Positions 1 to 7,651 of a stretch of DNA of 64,000 nucleotides are shown here, piece after piece (position 1 is the stretch's first letter; each line of letters opens with the position of its first letter). The notes beneath the pieces are model-generated. The model ran no database searches. It saw only the letters and a list, made by a program, of their open reading frames with translations, and was not told where the DNA came from. Location of the stretch: assembly GCF_003670295.1 (NCBI RefSeq), contig NZ_QXJG01000001.1:1-64000 (forward strand), in the 5' to 3' direction. The DNA comes from Helicobacter burdigaliensis. Its GTDB lineage: Bacteria; Campylobacterota; Campylobacteria; Campylobacterales; Helicobacteraceae. Both the position numbers and the translations under genes were made by a program.

Positions 1-10
1 TGGATACTCC

Positions 11-38
11 TTTATGCTTTTTAGTATTAAAGCATAAA
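11..38. terminator. 10-bp inverted repeat at window start, possible terminator of an upstream gene
   Basis: The arms TTTATGCTTT (11-20) and AAAGCATAAA (29-38) are perfectly complementary around an 8-base loop. There is no clear T tract on either side, so termination is only a guess. The gene it would serve lies outside the window. Confidence 0.3.
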
Positions 39-154
39 ATTTCAAATTGCAAGAAAAGGTTTCAAAGTGAAAGGAAAGAAAATCTTAGTTTAACCAAATT
101 GCAAAGTAGTTTTTTGTAGAATCACCTAACTTTTAAGGTTAAAGTGAGGTTAAA

Positions 155-1198
155 ATGGAATTTGAAAATCAATTAAATGCAATTATAGAAACTATTGCGG
201 AAAGAAAAGCGTTAGTTAATACAGAAGAAGCCACCAAAATGACTTTTATTATGCCTTTTTTGAAAGCTTTGGGCTATGATGTTTTTGATCCTAGTATAGT
301 AGTGCCAGAATATACAGCAGATATAGGAACTAAGAAGGGAGAGAAGGTTGATTATGCGATTTTTAAAGATGGTAAGCCTTTTATTTTAATAGAGGCAAAA
401 AACCATACAGAAAACTTGGATAATCACAATAATCAGTTAGTAAGATATTTTAACACTGATTCTAGTATTAAATTTGCTATCTTGACAAATGGAATTGAAT
501 ATAGGTTTTTTACAGATATTGAACAACAAAATTTAATGGATAAAGTGCCTTTTTTGGTTATTAATCTTGAAAAACTAAAGCCAAGAGATATTAATGATTT
601 AAAGCAATTTATATGTGCGGATCTAAATTTAGATGAGATATTAGACATTGCTCTGAAAAAGAAATATTATCGTGGCATTCAAGAGATTTTTAAAAGCGAG
701 ATAGAAAACCCTAGCGATGAATTTACTAGCTTTTTTGCTAAACAACTCACAGAGAAAAGAATGACTGCTGCCGTGCTAGAAGAGTTTAAAGGATATATTA
801 CAAAATCCTTTAAAGAAATTATTAATGATCTAGCTTATGAAAAAATTACAAGCATAAAAAATAATCTTCAGGCTATTAATGATGATGAAGTAGAAACGCC
901 AGAAGAAGAAGCAAAAGAAATTATTACCACTGAGGAAGAATTACAAAGTTTTTATATTATCAAGTCCATTCTAGCAAGTGCTAAAGCAGACTTAAATGAA
1001 ATATCTTACAAAGATACTTTAAGCTATTTTGGAGTTTTATATCAAGGCAAGGTTACTAAATGGATTTGTAGATTATTTTTCACAGCTACAAAGAAAAGTA
1101 TTGGTTTTCCAAATGGACAAAATTATAATTTAGAAAAGTTAGAAGATATTTATAATTTAAGCGATGAAATTATTAAGGCTTATGAAAGCAGAAAATAA
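155..1198 (+). CDS. Orphan type I restriction R-subunit N-terminal-domain (HsdR_N) nuclease-like protein
   Basis: This 347-residue protein carries a PD-(D/E)xK nuclease core of the HsdR N-terminal type. D66 lies in KVDYAI, E80-A-K82 in ILIEAK, and a QxxxY motif follows at Q94-Y98, as in restriction R subunits. Residues 1-120 form this domain. The remaining 220 or so residues are not recognised and carry no helicase motifs, so it is not a full HsdR. No methylase or specificity subunit is adjacent. The start follows GTGAGG in a reasonable Shine-Dalgarno position. A hairpin follows the stop. It may be a stand-alone defence nuclease or the remnant of a lost system. The family call is fairly sure, the role is not. 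Confidence 0.75.
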   Translation: MEFENQLNAIIETIAERKALVNTEEATKMTFIMPFLKALGYDVFDPSIVVPEYTADIGTKKGEKVDYAIFKDGKPFILIEAKNHTENLDNHNNQLVRYFNTDSSIKFAILTNGIEYRFFTDIEQQNLMDKVPFLVINLEKLKPRDINDLKQFICADLNLDEILDIALKKKYYRGIQEIFKSEIENPSDEFTSFFAKQLTEKRMTAAVLEEFKGYITKSFKEIINDLAYEKITSIKNNLQAINDDEVETPEEEAKEIITTEEELQSFYIIKSILASAKADLNEISYKDTLSYFGVLYQGKVTKWICRLFFTATKKSIGFPNGQNYNLEKLEDIYNLSDEIIKAYESRK

Positions 1199-1213
1199 AA
1201 AAATTTGCATTAG

Positions 1214-1244
1214 AAATCAAAGTGAAAAAATAACACTTTGATTT
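1214..1244 (+). terminator. Stem-loop after the HsdR_N gene
   Basis: A perfect 11-bp inverted repeat (AAATCAAAGTG at 1214-1224 and CACTTTGATTT at 1234-1244) with an A-rich 9-base loop lies 15 bases after the stop codon. The right arm ends in a short T run. It probably ends the upstream transcript. Confidence 0.5.
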
Positions 1245-1275
1245 TAAGCGTAAAATGACTTTGATTTGAAAAGCG

Positions 1276-1545
1276 GTGTTATATATTAGATTTGAATTAG
1301 GTTTAACAACAAATTTTGATTCATTTATAAAGCAAGAAGCGGAGGATAATTTGAAATTTGCTGGGATTCCTAATGGAGATTTGTTAAATAAAATCAAAAA
1401 AGAGCCGGTGTTTATTATCCCTTATAGAGAAGAAAAAGATGTGTATGATGAAGAGAAAAATCGCTATACGGAAAAAGCTTGTTTTGTATCAGAAAATCCA
1501 AAAACTAACAATCCTTGTATCGTGCAAATGGTAACTTCTAATTAA
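1276..1545 (+). pseudogene. Short unidentified reading frame, possibly a gene remnant
   Basis: An 89-codon frame opens at a GTG directly after an in-frame TGA, with no Shine-Dalgarno sequence upstream. The product is hydrophilic, without signal peptide, membrane segment or motif that I recognise. Codon use is like that of neighbouring genes and it ends exactly at a good terminator, which suggests it is or was the 3' end of a real gene. It could be a small protein or the tail of a decayed larger one. No function is proposed. Confidence 0.4.
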
Positions 1546-1586
1546 AAAGGGATTAGAGCAGTTTTATGACTGCTTTGCGCCTTTTT
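1544..1586 (+). terminator. Two-part intrinsic terminator
   Basis: The outer arms AAAAAGG (1544-1550) and CCTTTTT (1580-1586) enclose an inner hairpin AGCAGT/ACTGCT (1557-1562 and 1569-1574). The T run at the end fits Rho-independent termination. It overlaps the stop codon of the preceding frame. Confidence 0.65.
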
Positions 1587-1698
1587 AATAAAATAAATCA
1601 TAATTAATATTTTAAAGAGTTTTTAAGAGTTAAATGTTAAAATCTTAATAGCTTGAGCGAAAGTTTTATTGTCTTTTAAGGGCTTTAAAGGAGCTTAA

Positions 1699-1770
1699 AT
1701 GGTATTTGTAATATTTGTAATAATGTTTATGATACTTTTACTAGCTCTCGTGGTAGCTTTGAAAAACTAG
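1699..1770 (+). CDS. 23-residue hydrophobic peptide, possible membrane-acting small protein
   Basis: An ATG at 1699 follows a strong Shine-Dalgarno sequence (AAAGGAG, 1687-1693) and opens a 23-codon frame ending at TAG. The product is almost entirely Val, Ile, Leu, Met, Phe and Ala (it begins MVFVIFVIMFMILLL), with only Lys-Asn at the end, so it would be one membrane helix. The ribosome site overlaps the self-complementary octamer CTTTAAAG (1683-1690). This size and composition resemble type I toxin peptides such as Ibs, but small structural membrane proteins look the same. It is not similar in sequence to the AapA toxins of Helicobacter pylori as I remember them. Translation is plausible; function is inference. 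Confidence 0.5.
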   Translation: MVFVIFVIMFMILLLALVVALKN

Positions 1771-1868
1771 CACGAAAGTTCAAATAAAACAATTTAAAAC
1801 ATTCTAAAGAAAACCCGCTTAACTTAAGCTTAAAGCTAGTGCTAAAATATTTTAGTATCTATTTTCCC

Positions 1869-1914
1869 TTGAAAGATAAGAGCGGGGGGAGGTCAAAAAC
1901 TCTCTATCTTTCAA
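1869..1914 (+). other. Stem-loop with G-rich loop downstream of the small peptide gene
   Basis: A perfect 10-bp inverted repeat, TTGAAAGATA (1869-1878) and TATCTTTCAA (1905-1914), closes a 26-base loop holding GCGGGGGGAGG, strikingly G-rich for this genome. A CCCGCT stretch near 1817 could pair with AGCGGG at the loop edge. It lies 100 bases after the peptide gene and 25 bases before the stop codon of the convergent phoH gene. It may be a 3' structure of the peptide mRNA, a small RNA, or a terminator lacking a T tract. Confidence 0.4.
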
Positions 1915-1938
1915 TATAATTTAAGGAATTGATTTAAA

Positions 1939-3330
1939 TTAAAAATTATCTTCAAACCAGCCTGCTATATCGCTTCTAATGGTTTGTTTTAGGGCAATTC
2001 CTGCAAGAAAATCATCATTTTTTGCTTTTTTAAGAAGTGTAGCAAGACCATTTCTAAATTTAGAAAGATAGGGGTGGTCTATTTGAGTGCAGTCGCCTAA
2101 GAATACGATTCTAGAATCTTCTGCCATTCTTGTGCCTATGAGTTTTACAATGGAATTGGGTGCATTTTGCACTTCATCAAAAATTACAAATTTTTTAGAA
2201 ATACTCACCCCCCTTGCATGTGCTATATCCATTACTTCAATATTGTGTTTTTGTATGAAGTATTCTGTGGCTTCTTTGCTTTCTATGCTGTTTGCATCTC
2301 CTTTGTATTCAATTCTTTTAGCAAGAGATTCTTTTTGCATTTTAGTTATCATAAAATTAATTGCACTATAAAGAGGATACATAAAATAGCTTAGTTTTTG
2401 GTTTTCATCGCCTTTTCTAAAGCCAAGCTCTGCTTCTTTATCATTTGCGGTGATTGTATTTCTAAGATATACGATTCCGCTCACGACGCCTTTTTTAAGA
2501 AGATGTAATCCTGCTTGAAGTGCAATAAGAGTTTTTCCACTACCTGTTGCACCCGAGCAAATTGTGATTTTATTTTTAGGATGTGTAAGGAGAGTGTAGA
2601 AAAATTTTTGCTCTAAATTAATGGGGTTAATATAGAGTCTATCTTCTTTGATTTTTTCATCAAAATTAATGAGTTCTAGGGTGTTATCTAGCTTAATGCC
2701 ATAGTGTTTTTTTCCAGTAAGATAGAGAGAATTTTCTGTATTATCAAGCTCACTAATCTCTAATAAACTCCAATTACTAAGTGCTTGAAAATCTTTATCA
2801 TTTTGTATGTCTTCTAAGATTGTATTTTGGTGTGCGCTAAAATGTGAAAGAAATTCAATTTTTTGGGGATTTTCAATTTTATCGCGCATGAGTGATTGAG
2901 AGGGGAGATTATTAGAAATTGCATAGACTTTTAGTGCGATGTCGTTGGTTAAAAGAATGCAATCATAATCTTTTGCAATTTCAAAGATTCTTGCATCATT
3001 GAGCCCATAATCTAAAGATTTTGTTTTATAGTGTGTGCGATGGATAATTTGCAAAGGAATTTTACTTTGGTTGTATTCAAAGAAGATTTGTTGGAGGGTA
3101 TCTTCTTGTTTTGGAGTAAAGTGAGAGGGGAGGCTTACTTCATCTAAAACATTGCGAAAAAACTCTCTTGCAAAATAGCCTCTTTCATTGTCTAAAGTTT
3201 TTTTACTATCAAGCTCATGGAGTGTGATGTCGCTAATGAAAATGTGGTTTTCTCCATTTTGATGGAGAAAATAGAGATTTTCCACATCATCTAAAATAAT
3301 AGAAGTATCAATTAAATAACGCTTAGTCAT
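1939..3330 (-). CDS. PhoH-like protein: PIN domain fused to PhoH ATPase
   Basis: The protein begins with a PIN ribonuclease domain (YLIDTSIILDD near residue 5, later acidic residues in LNDARIFEIAKDYD) and ends with a PhoH P-loop ATPase. Walker A is GATGSGKT, Walker B is FVIFDEVQN, and the motif LGDCTQID follows. This is the PhoH2 arrangement, associated with RNA unwinding and cleavage. The ATG at 3330 is chosen because it overlaps the stop codon of nrdA in a TAATG junction; a GTG six codons upstream would overlap nrdA further. At about 463 residues it is complete. It is the last gene of the typA-nrdA-phoH minus-strand operon. The physiological substrate is unknown. Confidence 0.9.
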   Translation of the reverse strand: MTKRYLIDTSIILDDVENLYFLHQNGENHIFISDITLHELDSKKTLDNERGYFAREFFRNVLDEVSLPSHFTPKQEDTLQQIFFEYNQSKIPLQIIHRTHYKTKSLDYGLNDARIFEIAKDYDCILLTNDIALKVYAISNNLPSQSLMRDKIENPQKIEFLSHFSAHQNTILEDIQNDKDFQALSNWSLLEISELDNTENSLYLTGKKHYGIKLDNTLELINFDEKIKEDRLYINPINLEQKFFYTLLTHPKNKITICSGATGSGKTLIALQAGLHLLKKGVVSGIVYLRNTITANDKEAELGFRKGDENQKLSYFMYPLYSAINFMITKMQKESLAKRIEYKGDANSIESKEATEYFIQKHNIEVMDIAHARGVSISKKFVIFDEVQNAPNSIVKLIGTRMAEDSRIVFLGDCTQIDHPYLSKFRNGLATLLKKAKNDDFLAGIALKQTIRSDIAGWFEDNF

Positions 3331-5693
3331 TATTGACAATTTAGGCACTCAATGGATCTATCCATTGTTTCTTCTGCTTCTACACTTTGAGAGCGTAAAT
3401 AATAAGTGGATTTTAAGCCTAATTTCCATGCTAGAGAATAAATATCGTTGAGATATTTTCCACTTGCTTTATCAAGTGTAATAAAGATATTTGTGCTTTG
3501 TCCTTGATCAATCCATTTTTGTCTTATGGCAGCTGCTTTTATGATGTTGGTTTGATCTACTTCATAGGCTGAAGTATAATAGTTCCAATTCTCTAAGCTT
3601 AAATTAGGAGCAACAACAGGGATTAAACCGCTTAAATTCTCTTCAAACCATTTGCGTTTGTAAATGGGTTCAATAGTTTGTGTTGTGCCTACTAAAATAG
3701 AAATAGAGCTTGTAGGAGCGATTGCCATTAAATATCCATTTCTCATACCTTTTGTTTTTACTTCTTTTCTTAGAGCTTCCCAGTCATATACATAGGCAAA
3801 CAATCCGCCTCTATCTACTAAAGCCTTAGCTTCTTGATTGGCTCTATCAATGGGCAAGATTCCTTGCGACCAAGAAGACCCTACAAAATCACTATAAACA
3901 CCTTTTTCTTGTGCTAAATCACAACTTGCTTTAATTGCATTATAGCTAATCATTTCCATAAGTTCATCAATGCTCTCTAAGTGCTTTTGGCTACCCCATT
4001 CAATCTTTTTCTCTGCTAGCATTTGAGCTTCACCCATCACGCCAAGCCCTATGGCACGATTATCTAGGTTAGTAACCTTTACTTTTCTATTGGGATAAAA
4101 GTTTAAATCTACCACATTATCTAGCATTCTAATAGCTATGGGGACAATGCGTTCAATATCTTCTTTAGTATGGATTTTGGAAAGATTGATGGAGGCTAGA
4201 TTGCATACAGCGGTTTTGCCTTCATTTGCTTCTCTTTGAGCGATAAAAACTTTTTTGCCATTAATGCTATCAGTTGATGTGATTTTATTAGAAACCTTTT
4301 TAATGCCTAAATCTGTGATAATTTCCTGATATTCTGGGTAATCACAGATTGTTCCATCTTCAAACTCTACTCTAATAAAGCAAGAATTAGGAGCGGTATT
4401 TTGGAAGATTTCTGTGCAAAGATTAGAGCTTCTAATAATCCCAGAATGTGCATTTGGATTTGCTCTATTTGCATTATCTTTGAAGCACAAGAAAGGAGAA
4501 CCCACTTCAAAATAATTTGTAAGAATCTTTTTCCATAGTTCTTTAGCTTTAATGGTTTGTTTTGGGGTATTTGGATCTTGCTCATATTCTTTGTATCTAG
4601 CTTCAAAGGCTTCTCCATAAAGCTCTGTTAAATCCGAACAAGCCAAAGCATCAAAAAGATTCCACAATCCATCTTCTGCAACCCTTTTCATAAAAAGATC
4701 AGGTATCCATAAAGCTGGGAAGAGATCATGTGTTCTCCTTCTTTCTTCCCCACTATTTTTCTTAATATCTACAAAATCAAAAATATCGCTATGCCATGGT
4801 TCTAAATACACAGCAATAGCACCTTTTCTAGTGCCAAGCTGATCTACTGCTATGGCTATATCATTTGTGATTTTTAAAAAAGGAATTACTCCTCCTGCTG
4901 CATTTTTATGTCCATCTATGAAGCTTCCTAAGCCTCTAATTTTAGAAAAGTCCCAGCCAATTCCACCACCATATTTGCTTAAAAGTGCCATTTCTTTATA
5001 AGAATCAAAAATGCCTTCAATATTATCAGGAGTGCTACCTACATAGCATGAGCTTAGTTGGTGGCGTGGCGTTCTAGCATTAGAGAGTGTAGGAGTGGCC
5101 GCCATAACTTCAAAGCGTGAGAGCAAATCATAAAATTGTTCTGCCCAATAGTTTGGATCTTTTTCATTTTGTGCTAAGAACATAGCAATCCCCATAAACA
5201 TATGCTGTGGTAATTCTATGGGGTTGCCCTCTTTATCTTTTAATAAATATCTATCATAAAGGGTTTTGATACCTAAATAAGTAAATTGCAAATCTCTAGT
5301 GGTATCAATTTTTTTATCCAAGCGTTCAAGATTGAATTTTTCTTTCATACCTTTGATGATACGATTTTCCCTCTCGCCTAACTCCAAGTATTCTTTTAAG
5401 CTTTTATAACCATTAAAGCCATTAACTCTATGATAAAGATCGTATAAAAATAGTCTTGCAGCTACATAAGTCCAATTAGGACAATGCACATCAATCTTAT
5501 CTACCGCAGTTTTAATAAGTGTTTGTTGGATTTCTTGGGTAGTGATTTTATCTCTAAATTGTAATTTTGCATCCACTTCTAGCTCACTTTGTGAGACACC
5601 TTCTAATCCTATTACAGAATCTTTGGTATATTTTTGGATTTTAGTTACATCTAGTGGTTCAATTCTGCCATTTCTTTTTACAACTGTTAGCAT
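3330..5693 (-). CDS. nrdA: Ribonucleoside-diphosphate reductase alpha subunit (class I)
   Basis: This is the catalytic subunit that reduces ribonucleoside diphosphates to deoxyribonucleotides in the cytoplasm with an NrdB partner, which is not in this window. The sequence shows the N-terminal ATP cone (VVKRNGRIEPLD), an active-site cysteine in LSSCYVG, the NLCTEI motif carrying the radical cysteine with its Asn and Glu, and the second redox cysteine in TAVCNLAS. A C-terminal CLNC pair is present for reduction by thioredoxin. The ATG at 5693 is chosen because it sits 6 bases behind AAGGGAG; this gives 787 residues, the usual size. It starts 10 bases after typA and overlaps phoH by one base, so the three are probably co-transcribed. 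Confidence 0.95.
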   Translation of the reverse strand: MLTVVKRNGRIEPLDVTKIQKYTKDSVIGLEGVSQSELEVDAKLQFRDKITTQEIQQTLIKTAVDKIDVHCPNWTYVAARLFLYDLYHRVNGFNGYKSLKEYLELGERENRIIKGMKEKFNLERLDKKIDTTRDLQFTYLGIKTLYDRYLLKDKEGNPIELPQHMFMGIAMFLAQNEKDPNYWAEQFYDLLSRFEVMAATPTLSNARTPRHQLSSCYVGSTPDNIEGIFDSYKEMALLSKYGGGIGWDFSKIRGLGSFIDGHKNAAGGVIPFLKITNDIAIAVDQLGTRKGAIAVYLEPWHSDIFDFVDIKKNSGEERRRTHDLFPALWIPDLFMKRVAEDGLWNLFDALACSDLTELYGEAFEARYKEYEQDPNTPKQTIKAKELWKKILTNYFEVGSPFLCFKDNANRANPNAHSGIIRSSNLCTEIFQNTAPNSCFIRVEFEDGTICDYPEYQEIITDLGIKKVSNKITSTDSINGKKVFIAQREANEGKTAVCNLASINLSKIHTKEDIERIVPIAIRMLDNVVDLNFYPNRKVKVTNLDNRAIGLGVMGEAQMLAEKKIEWGSQKHLESIDELMEMISYNAIKASCDLAQEKGVYSDFVGSSWSQGILPIDRANQEAKALVDRGGLFAYVYDWEALRKEVKTKGMRNGYLMAIAPTSSISILVGTTQTIEPIYKRKWFEENLSGLIPVVAPNLSLENWNYYTSAYEVDQTNIIKAAAIRQKWIDQGQSTNIFITLDKASGKYLNDIYSLAWKLGLKSTYYLRSQSVEAEETMDRSIECLNCQ

Positions 5694-5703
5694 CATCACT
5701 CCC

Positions 5704-7503
5704 TTATTTGTTTTTTCTTTTTCTTTGAGTTGGATCAAGCACTTTTTTTCTTATTCTTATATTTTTAGGTGTTACTTCTAAGATTTCATCTTCTTCAATC
5801 CACTCTAATGCTCTTTCTAAATTTAAATCTCTAGGAGGGGTAAGCTTAATTGCATCATCACTTCCACTTGCGCGCATATTTGTTAAATGCTTAGCCTTGA
5901 CTGGATTTACATCTAAATCATTTTCTCTTGAATGCTCGCCTATAATCATACCTACATAAACCTTAGTTTGTGGCGGGATAAATAAAACTCCTCTTTCTTG
6001 AATATTTCCTAAAGAAAAAGGCGTAGCTTCTCCATTTTCCATAGAGATAAGTGCTCCATTACTTCTAGTTTCTACACTTCCACTAAAAGGGCGGAATTCT
6101 AAGAAGCTATTATTCATAACCCCTTCTCCTTTGGTATCGGTTAAAAACTCGCTTCTATATCCGATTAATCCTCTTGCTGGTATCTCAAATTCTAATCTTG
6201 TGTATCCCTCTCCCATAGGATTCATAGCTTTTAGCTCTGCTTTTCTCCTGCCAAGTTTTTCAATGACGCTTCCTGAATAATCTTGTGGAGTATCAATCAC
6301 TAAAGATTCAAAAGGCTCACATCTTTGTCCTTCAATCTCTTTTACAATCACTTCAGGACGCGAGATACTAAATTCATAATCTTCTCTTCTTAGATTTTCA
6401 GCCAAAATCGTGATTTGTAATTCCCCTCTACCGCTTACTTTAAATTTACCTTCGCCTAATTCTTCTACTTTCATAGCGATATTGGTTTGCATTTCTTTTT
6501 CTAAGCGTTCTTTTAGCTTATTAGCGGTTACATGTTTGCCCTCTGTCCCAGCAAAAGGAGAATCATTTACAGCAAAATTAACACTCATTGTGGGTTCTTC
6601 TAAGTGCATAGGATCTAGTGGAATAGGATTGTTGGGATCTACAATAGAATCGCCTACATTAATAGAATGGAATCCTGCTAATGCCACAATATCACCAACT
6701 TTTGCTTCATCAATTTCTGTTCTTGCTAAGCCATAAAAGCCTATAAGTTTTGTAATCTTGCCCGTAACTTTTTCCCCATTGCTTTTGGCAAGCATTACAT
6801 TTTCGCCCTTTTTAACTTTTCCATTAAAGATTCTAGCAATTCCAATTTTTCCTACATAGTTATCATAATCTAGTGTAAAAATTTGGATTTGTAGAGGATT
6901 GTCTTGTGTTCCGCTTGGAGTTGGGACGTGCTCTAAAATTGCATCAAAAAGAGGTTCTAAGTTTTTCTTTTCATCTTCTAAGTTTTTAATCGCATACCCA
7001 TCGCGTGCTGCCGCATAAACTACGGGAAAATCTAGTTGCTTTTCATTTGCACCCATAGCAGCAAAAAGATCAAACACCTCATCTACAACTCTATCAGGTT
7101 GAGCTGCGGGTTTATCTATTTTATTTACAACAACGATAGGGCAAATGCCTAGACTAAGAGCTTTTTTAACAACAAATTTAGTTTGAGGCATAACGCCCTC
7201 TTGTGCATCTACTAAAAGCAATACGCCATCTACCATTTTTAAAACACGCTCAACTTCCCCCCCAAAGTCAGCGTGTCCGGGAGTGTCAATAATATTAATT
7301 TTTGTGTTTTTATAAGTAATTGCAGTATTTTTAGAAAGGATTGTAATGCCTCTTTCTTTTTCAATATCATTACTATCCATTACGCGCTCATCCACTTGCT
7401 CATGGCTTGCAAATGTTCCAGATTGGCGTAACAAACCATCTACTAGGGTTGTTTTTCCATGATCTACGTGGGCTATTACTGCGATATTTCTAATCTCTTG
7501 CAT
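5704..7503 (-). CDS. typA: Ribosome-binding GTPase TypA/BipA
   Basis: This translational GTPase binds the 70S ribosome and is linked to ribosome assembly and stress growth. G1 is [10 protein letters not shown] near residue 10, the switch motif RGITI and G3 [14 protein letters not shown] follow, and NKID gives G4. The C-terminal half has the EF-G-like domains and the TypA-specific end rich in Arg and Lys. The ATG at 7503 is preferred over an upstream TTG because AGAGGA lies at normal distance. That gives 599 residues, the family length. It heads the minus-strand operon with nrdA and phoH. A TAGAAT box at 7540-7545 on the minus strand may be its -10 element. Confidence 0.95.
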   Translation of the reverse strand: MQEIRNIAVIAHVDHGKTTLVDGLLRQSGTFASHEQVDERVMDSNDIEKERGITILSKNTAITYKNTKINIIDTPGHADFGGEVERVLKMVDGVLLLVDAQEGVMPQTKFVVKKALSLGICPIVVVNKIDKPAAQPDRVVDEVFDLFAAMGANEKQLDFPVVYAAARDGYAIKNLEDEKKNLEPLFDAILEHVPTPSGTQDNPLQIQIFTLDYDNYVGKIGIARIFNGKVKKGENVMLAKSNGEKVTGKITKLIGFYGLARTEIDEAKVGDIVALAGFHSINVGDSIVDPNNPIPLDPMHLEEPTMSVNFAVNDSPFAGTEGKHVTANKLKERLEKEMQTNIAMKVEELGEGKFKVSGRGELQITILAENLRREDYEFSISRPEVIVKEIEGQRCEPFESLVIDTPQDYSGSVIEKLGRRKAELKAMNPMGEGYTRLEFEIPARGLIGYRSEFLTDTKGEGVMNNSFLEFRPFSGSVETRSNGALISMENGEATPFSLGNIQERGVLFIPPQTKVYVGMIIGEHSRENDLDVNPVKAKHLTNMRASGSDDAIKLTPPRDLNLERALEWIEEDEILEVTPKNIRIRKKVLDPTQRKRKNK

Positions 7504-7576
7504 TAAAATGTCCTCTAACAAAAATTTATAAAGGGTGGAATTCTACAAAAATATTGCTTAAAAATAAGCGAAAATA

Positions 7577-7593
7577 AAGGAACAAAATTTGCT
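7577..7593 (+). promoter_or_regulatory. Sigma-54 (RpoN) promoter of the hook operon
   Basis: The elements GGAAC (GG at 7579-7580) and TTGCTT (GC at 7591-7592) have the exact 12-base register of a -24/-12 promoter and match the campylobacterotal RpoN consensus. Transcription would start near 7604, about 50 bases ahead of fliK. Hook genes are class 2, RpoN/FlgR-controlled genes in Helicobacter and Campylobacter, which supports the call. Confidence 0.8.
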
Positions 7594-7651
7594 TCTATTT
7601 TCTTAAAAATATTTTTATTAAACATAAAAAATAGGCTGTGAGGTTTTTATA

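Noticed and set aside
1800-1920. SRP RNA, 6S RNA or tmRNA in the G-rich stem-loop region
   Set aside because: None of the conserved cores of these RNAs could be found, and the structure is too short.
3331-3348. GTG start six codons upstream for the PhoH-like gene
   Set aside because: It has no ribosome site and increases overlap with nrdA; the ATG in the TAATG junction is better.
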